From Lineus longissimus (Eukaryota > Nemertea > Pilidiophora > Heteronemertea > Lineidae): a stretch of DNA of 64,000 bases. Shown here piece after piece: positions 24,912 to 38,704 of the stretch. The position numbers were made by a program, and so were the translations under genes. Each line of letters opens with the position of its first letter. Position 1 is the stretch's first letter. Location: contig NC_088320.1 in NCBI RefSeq assembly GCF_910592395.1, positions 3,970,001-4,034,000 of the forward strand, given 5' to 3'. The notes beneath the pieces are model-generated. The model did no database searches. It was given only the letters and a program-made list of their open reading frames with translations, and was not told where the DNA came from.

Positions 24912-25734
24912 CAAGGTATCAAACCCCTGGTGAATGAGCACGAGCGCCGCCAAGTTGAACAAACTGAAAGCACGAAAAAAATTGTATTGGCCTACATATA
25001 ACAGTTTGCAATGGCGCCAAAACCCCGGCTGTCGCGTGGCGACAGACTTACAGATATTGGATATCGCAGTGACAACTTCACTGTCCAAAAAAGCAATGAA
25101 TGATCTGGGAAAATATGCACGAGGCCAGCAAGTATTGACAAATACCCAAAACTTGGGCATTATCTCTTGCATGTGGGACCAGCTCGTGATACGTTCCCGT
25201 CAGAGTGAGTGTAGCGTGCGCAAACGCACTGCAGCAATGTGCAGGAACTTGTCGGGAAGAAAAAAACATTCCAGGAACGTGTCGGAAAACATGTGAGCGT
25301 CTCGTCTCGGGAACTTCAGACATAGCTGGTGCACTGGCGCCTATTTTCTGTCGGGATGGTATCCGGAACGTGACAGAAAAGCATCGAGAAGCCCGCATAG
25401 CATATATCTCTGGTGATTGGGTGAACGTATTGGGCACCCAACATATTCTTAAACATTCTCAAATTTTGACACAGTCTTTTCTTTTTCGCCCCCACAGGCC
25501 AGCTGAACTCGAACAATAAGACGCACCAAGGAATGCCCCTCTCAAAAATCAGACAATACCTGAAGTTAAGAGACAGTCAAACCCCTGGGAGTCAGTCCTA
25601 TGATGTAGGCAGTTATTGTGACTATCAGCTCAAGGCAGGCCCTCAGCCGCATAAGCTCACAGACAGGGTAGAGTACATAGGGTAAGGTATGGGACGAGTT
25701 ACGTTCGTGACAATAGACTTAAAGCTACTACCGG

Positions 25735-25961
25735 CGAAGTACGAAGTATGTAAATATACATGTACAAGTTTTGTAATCCCTACGATCGACGAAGTACGAA
25801 GGTCTGTCGTGTCATCAGGTCCAGTGTGACGGGCTGAATTGTTTACGCGATTTTCGTAAAAAGTCGTTGATAAAGTACTATGTGACATACTTCGTACTTC
25901 GTCAGTCATAGCTCATCGTAAGGGTTGCGAATCCTGCCTATTGTACTTTATCGACAACGAT
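25735..25961. repeat. Nested inverted-repeat (foldback) element
   Basis: The 17-base arm 25735-25751 (CGAAGTACGAAGTATGT) recurs exactly as its reverse complement at 25885-25901, and a third copy of CGAAGTACGAAG lies between them at 25790-25801. A second inverted pair, GATAAAGTAC (25869) and GTACTTTATC (25943), overlaps the right side. This suggests a MITE or foldback transposon remnant; target-site duplications were not identified. Confidence 0.55.
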
Positions 25962-28900
25962 CAGCTAGTGACCAATAGACGGCGTGAATGATCGCGTTTT
26001 ATCCATCGTCTTTAATGACTGCATGTGTTAATTTCAAAGTACCACCTTTCAGATAAGGAACTTTCACGGCAATCTAAAAGGATAAGGCAAATTGTAATGA
26101 ACAAAGGGGACATTAGTATGATCGTTGCCTTCATGTTGACCTCAGAACAGGTTATATGACATATCAGTGAAATGAACGATGAAATGTTTGTTTGTAAACT
26201 AATATGATTGTTTTCTAGTTGCATTTTATGATCGAAGAGAACGCATGTTCCCTGCGAGGGTTAGATGTGGATTAACTTGGGTATATGCCGAATACAGAGT
26301 GCAGACATAATCAAAGGAGTGTTCGGAATGAAAGGGTTGAAGCTCGGTTTAAAAGGGTAATATGAAAAAGAAAAATACTCGACAAGGGCCATGGGCTAAC
26401 AAACTATGGATAAAAGAAGGACGAGGGGCCTTCTCTGAATAATTGATGCTAAGACTCAGTAAAGACCAAGCGTTCAGTTTCTTAGAAACTGTTCAGAGAA
26501 GTTTGCAATGTACCTGAACGTATTCATGTTAGTTTGACATTTGCTCACGACGAAATGGCGTTATGCTCTCTCTAGATCTCTGTATTCAACATGACAATAC
26601 ATATTATCAAGTCGATATATATCAGTTAAATGAAACATAGTAGGCGAACAAATAACCTAAACGAATATTTGTAATGACATCAGGTCTGTGACGGTCCCTC
26701 ATTCATTCAGGTAAAACGGGTGAAACTGTATATAAAGTCCAGTGTTCTCTGATACTATAAAAGGGTCATATTTTGTCCCCTTTCGCTAGGTTGTAAAGTG
26801 ATAGATTTATAAAATGTGGCTTATCTGTAGTGTAGTTTTTATGGTCGTAAAGGGTAAACTTAACAGGCATTATGAGGTCTCACTGTTATTGGGTTATGAT
26901 GTCTCATTAAGGACTCTAAGGTCTCACTATCATGAATATAGGGATTTTTTTGTACCTAAGAGATGACCTGATGTCGTTTAGGCCTGATCAGATCGGGGTC
27001 CTAACCGCTGTCGGTATCGTGATATTGATTTACAAGTAAGCTAACCTCAAACCTTGAAGTCTCTCTGAAAATAGCTATTTACCTTTTCTCAAAAGCAGCC
27101 AAACTAATTCAGGCTAGGGGAGGGCCAGTTACAAAACCTGTTGAACGTTTACAAGAACAGTACATCCTGACAAGTGTAAAAAAACTCATTTGAGGCATGG
27201 ACCACGATCTGATTTCTAGATTTCTTGCTGGGTTGTTGTAAAAAAGCTGTTTTTCATAAAATCGTTTCATTTGTCTCGTAAAAAGGGTGATGGTTTCTTA
27301 TTGCCACCCTAGCGAGAACACTGTGAATGAATTCTGGTAGAAAGGTAATGCAGGGTGGAAATTGCTGCATACGTTTGGAAGATCTCTCAGGGAGTACATT
27401 CCGATTTCGATTTTCCAACGTTGATTTGATTTTTATCAAATCGTGCACATATTTGGTAATTTACTAATACGTGTACTATCAATAACTCGTATACGACAAG
27501 AGTAATTCAATAGAATAATACGAAGGGGTGTCTTGCTCAGTAATATTTGTATAGGCTTGCTGCATAGATATCTTACTGGACATCGTGTTTTGAACCAAGC
27601 TGCGATCGATGTGATAGTTTAATCAATCGAGCCTTGAGAACAAACTAATTGGTTCTGATAAAGAAAAAGTTAACTGCAAGTCGAAGTCAGCTTTCTGTTT
27701 GTTACCAGATAGTGTGCCATCGTCGTTGTGAGACATGGTTAGGGTTGCTTTATGTATTTTATGTTCCAATTCAATTCCTTCCGTGTGACTGCCAATGTGG
27801 AGAATAACATACTCATGCACCACGGAACCTTCTATATTATATCATCGCTGGTAATAAATACTTTTAGTAGACATGAGTGATCAGGAGAGTGCATTATGTT
27901 ATTTCGCCCTTACCTCGCATTTAAAAGAATTCAGACCATGCCCAACCTACCGCTCGCACCAAGGCCTAAATCCCCATTGTTCTACTGTCTTATCAAAGGT
28001 AACACCTGCTACCAAGAAAGAGCTTGCATGGGTGTCGATATGCTTAACCGGCAAAGGCAGATAAACGTAATGACTGTCAAGAATGTATTGTATTTGAATT
28101 CCAGTGACAATTTGTGAAATAAGTAATCATTTCTGACTACTTTTGATATATTTTTGTTTGTTTTCCTTCTAAGGGCGATATTTGACAGATTGTACATTAA
28201 TTTCGGTTGTCTATTTTTTGGCTTATATTTGAAACATGGCTTAATAAAGTTCGTTAATTCAATGTATAGTTTTAGAATTAGTTAAACATCATGCATAGTG
28301 TACTTGTGTTCCTAATATCTGGTCAGCCCGTTGTTGGTTCGTCATAGGGTAAAATTATGGTTCGTGATATAGTAAAACACAACTCAGGCAGAGCTCTCCG
28401 CAGAATTTCTAAGAGTTAAAACTGTATCTCGTCCCCTGGCATGGCTGGGAAGCACTTGAAGATGTCTTGCGAAGAGCGCCGTTTGAATGACCAAAGAAGT
28501 GGCTTATAAATAATTGTGTTACTGGATGTAACGTCTCGTACTTAGGGTAGATGTTATGCTTTATTTGGTGTAAATTTGGATTTCTCGCTTTTTGGGCGAC
28601 AATAACTGGTTAAGATATCTCAGAAAGTGACGACCTTAGATTATTTGACCATTTTGTGCGTGATGTAAATATGGCTTACTATTTTCTGTAACTTAAACTC
28701 TTGCTTTAAGGAAACCAGTGGTTACTCATGTTAAACACTGCCATGACTTAGAAATAGCCTTCTAGGGAACACTTGTTGAAAGTACTTGACCTGAGACTTT
28801 ATGTTTGAATGGTTAAGTGTAATCGCAATCTTATCGATTGATGTATATTTCGAGCCTTGACTGCAGAATCTCAATCGTTGTAAAGACATAGATTTACTCA

Positions 28901-30800
28901 ACATTTTGGGTAAGGGCTAGTTTAGGATTTAGGTATACAAAATGTACATGCATGTACAATGCCTCACGATGACAGAGGGGTCAAGAGAAATGTAATACTC
29001 TTAAATTTTATCATTTCTATTTGTGGACAAACGTTTGACATGTTTGGCGACCCTTATCATGAAGCACAAGATTTCGGGAGAAAGTTAAAGGACAAATGGG
29101 GTAATGTAAAGTCTTGTTACACTGTATGTTGTAATTGTGTAGAACTTTTATTTTTGCAAGAAAAACTCCGCTGATGGTTGACATCGCGATTAATAGTTTG
29201 TTCCTTACGTATTGTCGTGTATGTCACATTTTGATAGGTGGAAATAAAATATTTGTAAATGTTAAAGGACGTTGTCTTGATTTCTTTTGATAAAGGTAGA
29301 AAATTCCGATATCACACAATATGATTTCCAAAATCTGAAGAAAAGTGCATATACTCATACCTGTCCGAACTCTAAGTCCCCGCTATTGGGAAGATCGGAC
29401 CGTATTCACCATTCACTGTGGAAGAGCCACTGAATGCTTTGCACCTCTGCGTCGTTGATTGAAGGGGGCCAGACCGAAGGTAGGGTTGCTACAGAGTCAC
29501 ATGACTGGTCCTTTTGAGTACTGAATGGATGGATAGAGACTTCAAGGAGTCAGGAGTCTGTCAACTCGTTGATGTGATGACTATGAATGACCCCATGATT
29601 TGCTCTTGGCCACGCGACGTTGATAATTAGGTTGTCCATGAAGTTGCCTGGTGTTAAGACTCAACATTTCATTCCAACTTGGACTTGCACATAGGGCTGG
29701 GCTGTCATGAAATTGTAGTGACGGAACCATGGCGAGGATTCCTCACACTACACCCTGTTGTTCGCCCGATGACAGTGACTGATCTAAATCTGATTAGCAC
29801 GCGACAATGTGGTCACTGAAGACGATACCACACTTCGCCAATGTTGTCTTTGGCTTTCATAGCATCTTGCCAAGCCGTTTAATTGCACGAGTAGTGGCGG
29901 GTTTCAGCAAGTGAACATAAGTGGGAGTTCGCCCATAACCTATTGCTAAAATAAAATCCAACAGTAGCTTTAAAACATGTTTCAGATAACAGACATGATA
30001 TACCAACCAATCTATGACGCTTGGACATGTTCCTTCTGCTCCAATAGCTTTTGTTTCGGTACGCGCGCATACCCTCAAAATGAAAATGATCCAGTTTTCA
30101 AGCACCTCTGAAGCTATGTCGCGGATTCAACAAGCTAATCTGCGGTCGCTGATGCCCCATGGTGAGGTGACATTGATAGATATTAATGGCTTAGACAATG
30201 TAGGTATTGGACTGGAACAATTGACACGCTACCTAACTGATCACTCTGGAAACAGGTGGGTATAGATTGTAAACAAAAATATGGCGATATCTGAGGAACG
30301 CTGAATGAGGGCAAATCTACTATGGTTTCATGAAAAAATGGAGGAATGAAGGAATGAAGACGGATTTTGAATTTGCGCTGTCTAGCTGGTACATGTAGAT
30401 AGCGTCATCTGGTAGCGACTACGGGAATGCTGTATAATAATGGGGACTGCGTAGGCAGTTACTGGCACACGACAGTGGTGTCACATGCATGTAGGTATGT
30501 CAGTATTTAAACCATCCTTGAATGACATTTTTAGAAGGGTTTACTATCAACACGAACTGAGGTTATACACATCAAACGACACAAGCCTGAATGTGGACAA
30601 TGGCCTTTTCAGACAAAAAGCTAACGATCATAAACATGTAATTAACTATTGGCATTGATCAGTGCTATGTGTGAGTCAATTACTAATCCCTACTTTGTGT
30701 GACACAGCACTAATGTCATATGTTCTTGGGACAATGAATCATTTAGACAATGGACAATGCTCAATGTAGACCGTCCGAAGCTGAACCAAAGGAACTTAAT

Positions 30801-30895
30801 TTCTTAACTCAACTGAGAATCTTGTTAAGATTGTACAAACATGTACGTGAAACTGGATAAGCTCTTAACTAAGACGGAATCATTTGAGAATCTTG
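30801..30895 (-). repeat. Dispersed repeat family copy, reverse orientation
   Basis: The minus strand reads ACAAGATTCTCAAATGATTC, TCTTAGTTAAGAGCTTATCC, AGTTTCACGTACATG and TGTACAATCTTAACAAGATT, matching the block order of the copies at 3979 and 23791. Confidence 0.55.
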
Positions 30896-33207
30896 TAATT
30901 TCTACCAGGGCTGAGCCCTGCCAGCACTTATTATGCCACCATATGCTCGAGAGGATTGCCAAAGTAGTTGGAGTGGGACGGAAAGTAGAACTTCGTGTTC
31001 CCTTCAAGCTCCCCTATCGAAACGTTGCAACAGAACCTCTCCACTGACGGGAACGTGGACATCACGGGAGTCTAGGATCTGCCGCGGATGAGCTCTTTAG
31101 GAAGTCATGATATACTGAACGTCAACTAAACAACTGAATGTAGCTGATTAACATTGGGAGAACCAACTTTTAATAGTTGTTGTGTTCTAGAAGCCATTTG
31201 GACCACAACACAATGAAAGGGATAGACACCGACTTTCTATTTATTCAGTCTCATCTCAGTCTTAAGGCTGCTCACTGATTAGCCTTGAACATATTTCAAA
31301 AGATTTCTTTTGTGATAAGATGGTAACGCGCTCCATCAAAGACATCCGCCATCATCAAAAATGTATTAAAAGTTTTATCTTTTCGCGTCAGTTCAGTTGA
31401 GTTTTAAATTCAAGAAGGAAACCCTCACGAATTGCCTAATATTCCAGCATCGTAGAGAGAAAATCGTTAGGTTTTTACAGATTTGGTCACAGGCTTACTT
31501 GGTTGTTTTGAAGATATCATTAAAGCAGCAAATAACAGCTGTAATATGCGAGCAAGGTCAAACATAAGCGATTGCAGACTCATATGATACATGTAGTTTG
31601 ACGGGGACGAATTTTTGATATGATAACGGCAAAGGTGTCAAGAAGACAATAACAGATTAATTTGTTAACATAATCGGACCAAAATAACGAAAAGCTCATC
31701 TTGGTTCAAATGAGACAATTGCAGACACGTAAAATACAAATATGTTAAGGTGATGGCGCCCCTAAGTGAAGAGTTGGTCTGAATCCTACTGACACAGAAA
31801 CAACCTCATCGCCTATCGTGGTTACTGTGAGTGCAGTGGTTACTGGGTAATCACAGTTCAGGTTGTTACCTATTCTAGGAGCATATTGTGCCGAGTACAG
31901 TTAGTTCTTTACTAGTCCACGGTTTCTGCAATTGTCTCGCAGGTAAAGGCTCGTGCCCATGGTAGAAAATAACGGCTTCGAGAGGAGTTCTGCTTACCTT
32001 GTGGTAGAATCACAAATAAGTTAATCCAAGGCAGAGAGAAACAGCAACAATGTTACAACACCAAAGCCTAACGCAATAATAACATGCAGTGAAATTTTGT
32101 TCTCTTTTCAAATCTAATCAGCTACAAATAAATATATAAGCATGATTTAAACTGGGGCATAAAACTGACGTTTATTACTCAATTCGAGATTATTTATTGT
32201 GAAAACGCCGATGAGTTGTACAGGATGCACTCACTAACTGCAGAGCTGGCAAACCAGAGATGGCCATATTTCATGGCTAGCTCCACTATCCTCTTCCGTC
32301 CATCTGTGTTACAGACATACAAAGGTATTCAGTAGCTTTCATGTGAAAGATCAAAGGGATGCCGCCGGCCTCATTTGCATATCAATGTGTACAAGCTAAT
32401 GTCAGGAGGTTTATGGCCCCATTTGTAACACTATAACCATAATTTTGTCAGCGCGGGACAGTATGGGCTTGGTGCTCGGCACACTTGAACCTCGGATTCC
32501 AGACAAGCCAAGCAGGTGGACACTTACCGAAGAATTTACATTACGGTTTAACTAAAGAGGTGGCGTAGTGCAGATAATCTCGCAAAGCCTTGACGGTAAC
32601 AGTCATGACAGTCCCAGATGCGTTGATGACCTGTATCTGTCTTAGTATGTACATTGAATACCAACCATACTGTCCAAGTGTTGAGAACACTGGTCAGAAG
32701 CGTCGACGTCAATATTGATCTTAACCGCGGACTACTGCTGTCCCAATGAGTTAGCAAAAGAACTACTGTCCAAATCCACACACGACAATGTCGTGACCGC
32801 GAATACAACAACTGCCTTAGTTAATAAGATGAAAACAGCAACTGTCCCAATCTGTCAACTGTTCTGATTGAAGAATCCAACAAAGGAAATTCGTCACAAC
32901 CACCCAGTGTCACATCCATGCTAGAATTTGTTTTTGTTTCCTTGCGCTATACAAACTTATCTGCACTAGATGTTTGATAATAATTTCTCTCTATTTTGTC
33001 CATCAACCGACACTTTATAGGTAAATACAGTGATTTGTCCTTAATCGTCTGACTTCTTAGCCATTTAAGTCATGAGAGACAAAAACTGTCTCTATTTCGT
33101 CGTGACAGCGACCAAGCGCATTGTATTGCCATCGCCGCCTGGCGATAGTGAGTGTGACCATTCCCTTTCCTACGATCAGAACCATGAATGGAGTTGGCAA
33201 TGTGATC

Positions 33208-34090
33208 AATTACAACATCTATCAGTATTCGCAATGCGATGCTAATGTTACAACGAATCGAAGACAAGAGAACAAGATAGAAATAATGGTATCTTATGAG
33301 ATGTCATGTAAGATGAATAGAAAAACCACATGTCAGGTTTTCTTCCCCTACTTTGGGAGGAATGGAAATTGCTTTGATTAGTATTCGCAATGCGAAATGC
33401 TAATGCTACATCGACTCGAAGACAGGAGGACAAGATAGAAATAATGGTATCTTACGAGATGCCTTGTAAGAAGAATTGGTGAACACGGCATCATGTCATG
33501 TTTCTTTTTTTCCTATTACTGCTGAGGAATGGAAATTCTTTCTTACACTTCATTACACTATCACTTAGCATTCACAATGTGAAATGCTAATGATGCACCG
33601 GTTCGAAGACACAGGGATAAGATAAAAGTAATGATACCTTACAAGATGTTTTGTAAGACGAATTGGAGAACACATCATGTCATGTTACTTTTTTTTCTGA
33701 GTTGATCTGCTTAGAAATAGAAATTCGTCCTGGAACTTCCCCTATCACCTGTAGCATTCACAATTCGGTGCTAATCCTACACCGGTTCGAAGAAACTTTG
33801 ACAACATACTAGCAAACGGTGGCTTATGAAATGCCTTGTAAGATGACCAACGGCGCAGCTTAATGCCTTCCTCCCTTTTTTTCCTTTTTTGCTGCTGAAT
33901 GGAAAGCGATGTGACACTTCTTGCAATATCTATCATTATTCACAATGCGAACTGCTAATGCTATAACAGTTCGATGACAAGAAGACAATATGAAAATAAG
34001 GCATCCTATCTGATGCCTTGTAAGACGAATAATATAACATAGCATTGGTCTTGTCTCGTTCTTTTTTACACTGAGAGGAAATACAGAAAT
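33208..34090 (+). repeat. Satellite-like tandem array, five diverged units of 156-187 bp
   Basis: The anchor ATTCGCAATGCGAAATGCTA or a variant (ATTCACAATGTG etc.) occurs at 33227, 33383, 33570, 33756 and 33938, giving periods of 156, 187, 186 and 182. Each unit then has CGGTTCGAAGACA, AAGATAGAAATAATGGTATC, GATGCCTTGTAAGACGAAT and a T-rich stretch before GGAATGGAAATTC. Units are clearly diverged, so the array is not young. Short open frames across it are not genes. Confidence 0.85.
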
Positions 34091-34551
34091 CGATGCTGAC
34101 ATTTCGTGACATTTTGCTAATGGTCTATTGATGAGGCGCAGGGGAAACGGACGTAGAGGTAGACTGTGATTGTAATGACTTTTCCTGTAACCTGACAGGG
34201 TATTTCCCTCTAATTGCAAGTTGATTTATCGTGAAGCATGTGAGCTCTGATTTATCTCATTATTGGCTGTAGGAGAAAACCGGTGTTCCGAGAGAAAAAC
34301 AGCACAGTGGATCGAATGGAGTCGTCCTCTCGACTAAAAGAGTATACCAGGACCTATCAAGATTGATGACAGGTGCTCATGTTTCAAAAGTGCCATTCAG
34401 TGGGATATAGCAACCACTTGCTTCACCGAAGATTGCAACCTTTGAGGCCAATAACTTATCTACGCCAACATATCCGAACGCCATGATCTTTGACATACAT
34501 TTTGCCGTAGTGATACTGAATTAATGACAAATCTTCTTCAGGATCGTAGCA

Positions 34552-34573
34552 CCCCCCCCCCCCCCCCCCCCCC
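34552..34573. repeat. C22 homopolymer tract
   Basis: Twenty-two consecutive C residues followed by a CA-rich stretch (ACACGACACACACCACCACC). It is the longest homopolymer in the window and could form i-motif or quadruplex structures; its true length may be affected by sequencing. Confidence 0.9.
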
Positions 34574-37500
34574 ATACACGACACACACCACCACCGGTGT
34601 TATCTTCAGGATCGAAGTTACATTTGCATAACATAAATCCATATGTTTATCCAATGTAGCCATTGGTCGCAAGCAACTTTTTTTAAACATTCCAAAAATG
34701 TAAATCAGCTTCAAGTGCGTTTCTGCAGTCCTTCAGCGAAAAAAAAGTAAAGGCGGCCAAAAGCCGTTATTTTAGTAGACAACGGACCCATAGTGTGGGA
34801 GCGAATAAGTCCACTATTCGTCCGCCATTTTGAAGTCAGAGGGCAGAGAGGTAAGCGGTTTTATCTACAATTACTGCTTTTATTCGATTTTTGGTCATGC
34901 GAAAAAAAGTTGACCAAAGTCACTAAGCTAATTTATCCGAGATGAAAAGCATACAACCATCGAATTTATCAAGATGTAGACAGGGGACTAAAGTTAAGAA
35001 GCAAGCTCATTCGTTGAGTGCACTTTAAAATATATTTTTGGGCAATTTTGCCTGCTCTTTTCCATTTCGGAGTAACAATGATGTAAATTTCATTTCTTAT
35101 AGTTAAACATTTTTAAATACCATCTTTTTTATAACTTCGCCAAGCGTACATATTGAGCTTGAAGTTACGTACTTATGTGTCAGAGTGAATACTGATCTAT
35201 TTTTTGCTCCATTTCCAAAGACTCACATAATCTACATCAAACCCCCATGAAAAATGCATATTTTGAAATTCAGAACAGTCTAAAGTATTTTATAACGTAA
35301 TCATGCTCATTCAGTTGTCTTCCGTAGCCCATTCACCAGGTCTAATTCGACGTGTGGGTAGTGTTATGAGACCTGTACAAATGGCAAATAAGCGAGTTTG
35401 TTTAAATCGCTTTTATAGCGAAATTATTCCGTTCGTGAAATATGTTTTTACTTTAAGGTTCAATTCACGAATCAAGTTAGAGGGGAATCAGACATATGAA
35501 GTCGATGACTAAAGCCTTAATATTGATATACTAGTATGTTCATTAAGGAATGTTACTTTAAATCATGCCCTAGGGCACCATTGCAGACCATCAGACACAT
35601 ACAAATCAAATTTGAACCGAATGAACATCCCCTTGAATCACAACGCTTTACCATGTCTATATTGCTGCGCATTTTCGTGCCAAAAGATGGGTTCTATTAT
35701 GTATATAACTTGTAAGCCCAGTGGCGTGAGATCATTAAGAAGAAATGCAATTCCAGCTGGTCCTTCCTAGGGATGTCCTTCATTATCAGACGCGTTCGAC
35801 ACCAGTGAAGGTGTGAACATTACCATTACCACGGCTTGCTAATATCATCGACCTTGTCTGAACCAGAAGCGCATCATTTATGCGTGTTGTTAAAGACCCT
35901 GGAGGATTCTTTAGCCGGAGAGGAATATTCTACTACTGAAAAATTTGAAATCCAACTGCTAGATATGTACTGCCTCAAACTTGCTTCCAGCCATTTTACA
36001 TCTGAGAGTTTATATCATCTTCAAGAGATCAAAATCAGAGTATGAATTCAAGAATGTCATCAAATATTTCGCCTATTTTTAGGCCTTCGTTAGTAGACTG
36101 ATTGTCTGTTGTTGTATAAAGAATTTTCATCTATACTGTACCGTACACTTTAACTAAAAATCCATTAATGGGTGGCCAATCATGCCACACCCAAGTTGTA
36201 TAGACGGTGATTTGCCGGGAGATTTGTACCTAATCAGTCAAACTCCTACACTGCCTTCAAGACAAACAATTGAGACAAACAAGGGTTTTATCGATTCCTT
36301 GTCAGTGTGATGGACGAGGAACTCTCTTAGCAAAGTGAAATCAACCAACCAGCTTCTGAGATATCTAATTCCTTCAAATCCCAGAGATAAGATGCAAAGA
36401 GAACAACAGGTCATAAGAAGAAAACTTCAGGAGAAAGTCACTTCCTGTTATTAGATCTTACATCAGAGGAGTTTGTTAACCGACTTGACTGAAAGACAAC
36501 TTATTGCTGGGATTTGATGAGCAGTCGAATTTCTCTAAAGCCAAACAGGTTTGCTAAAGTGGAGACAGAACAGGTCGGACGAAGAAAGACCTTTAAAAGA
36601 AAGTCACCTTTAACAGTAATTCGTTGAATGATATAAAGTATCAATAAACTACTTGGATTTGAGCAGTCCCGTAAATTTAAATTTACCCGGCTTGAGATAA
36701 AGATAGGTCTCAACAATTAAGAGGAAAGCATATTGGCAGTAGTTTGGTATTTTATGCAGATGAATTACCAGTAGTTGATTTAATTGAATTAGAAAAATCG
36801 CATCGTGGCTGTTTTCGTTCCTAGATATCTAGCTTTCGTCAAAGGCGGCAAGAATGCAGTTTTTATTGTAGTATGGAAACGTTTCATTTGTTAATTGTTT
36901 AGTGTTTTTTTCTTGAGTTGAGAATTTACCGGATTTAGCACGTTTTTTTCTTCTGGAAATTTGTTCAATAACGAGAAGAAAACGCCGTTGAAGACATCTT
37001 TGATTAAAGCAAAAGGTACACCACCATCTAAGTAGCAAAATAGCATATTTAAGTACAATGTGATTGGATGAATTAGTTCGAATAATGCAGAATGAAAATT
37101 TGAGGAGGGTCCAAGATGCTCTAGATCTGAGGTGATCTAAGGTGCATTATGCCCTAATGTCAATACCCCAATTGGTCGTTTGCTAAATGAGGGTGTTAAC
37201 AAAGGGACCAAATTGTCTAAATTGTTAGGTCCTTAATGGCCATGATTGCGGCCGTGTTTAGTTGTCAAGAACAGATTGAAGAAAATCCCCGGACATTGCC
37301 ATGAATAAATGATTAGCCTGGCTCCTCAAGGGTCTCAGAAAACGTCAAAGGGGTTTAACTTAGTCTGTCAGGGATTGTGCTGCATTTTAGTGTTGGTCTA
37401 TCAAGTTGCACAAAAACTCACGACACTTCAAAAACATCCTATTGTGTTTTTGATTTTCTATGACGGCTGTTGCCTGGTTAAGCCTCGTGTCAAGTAGCCA

Positions 37501-38690
37501 GCGTTCAAACATTTCGTATTTGTATTAAATAAAAATATCGCTTGGTCAGCTTTAAGACGGTTCTGTATTCACTAATTAAAACAATTAAAACACGCTAATC
37601 CTCGTCATCTCTACCTTTTGAATTTTAACTATCAAAATGTCACGCAAAATCGAAGCCAAAGTGACAAAATATCTTTCAATAGAGATTCAACTAATCAATG
37701 CAGTGTATTAATTAGGGTACTCACTGTTTTTGTGGTCAGCCCGAGGCCATAACGAGGCCATGGTGTCACAGCTTTCAATGCTATCAGGACCGCAACAGAT
37801 TAAAGTATAACTGTCAAAGAATTCATTGATAAGTCCACACTCGAGATTCAAAATCAGTAACTAGTAGCCATGTTGGCCAAATGTTCGTTAATTTTGTTAA
37901 AAATTGCTAACAAAGGCCATAATTTTACATGATGGCGTTTTATGGAGTTGAAATGGCGCTCCTTGATTGGCGGACACCACGCATGTGATGGCCCATTCCT
38001 AAAAATAATGGCCCATATCTGCGAATACGACCGTGTAAATCATAGAGTAATTGTCGGAAAGATACCAAAAGGAATAGTAATATGCCTTGTTTTATGTTTC
38101 CTGTCTGTTAGGGTAATTTTATTAGTATAGAAGCTCACACAACCGGGAGAAGTCAACAGTGAAAGTTGTGTTGCAAAGTCCCCAAAATTTCGCAACCAAG
38201 TTTGGGTTTATGAAACCCTGCGATATGGCTTATGCTGTAGTTTCAACGCCTGTGTCAGGAAATTTTAGTATTGTGCCTGAACCTGATGTGGTATTTTGGC
38301 ATATTTCATACCATTGGATAAAATGGCCACACAGGATAAAACTCATCTTGGATACACCAATCACTGTGGACCCTTGTTCCTAGTGAAACTGGATTACAAA
38401 TTGGCGTGACGCCTATTGGATACTCTCAAATCAGAATCGAAAATGTTGATGATGTTGCCGCAAAGTCGTAAGGTAGGTGTATAAATCCATCACGATTGGC
38501 CTTAAATACCACTGTAATATTACTTTCCTATTAAACAAAGAAAAGGGCTTCTTTTCTAGAAAAGAACTGAAACCCCAAAGACCAGAGAGTAAAATGTTAT
38601 TATTTAAATAGACTACATCATCATGCACGACGTGAGTTTTCAGTTCTGAACACCTTTAAAACTATTTTACCCCCAACTCCTCCTATGTAA

Positions 38691-38704
38691 CCCCCCCCCC
38701 CCCC
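38691..38704. repeat. C14 homopolymer tract
   Basis: Fourteen consecutive C residues in noncoding DNA. Confidence 0.9.

Noticed and set aside
24774-25519. Several overlapping frames of 104-132 codons on both strands after Hox5
   Set aside because: They overlap in opposite strands and different frames, with no domain; probably a GC-richer stretch in the 3' flank with few stops.
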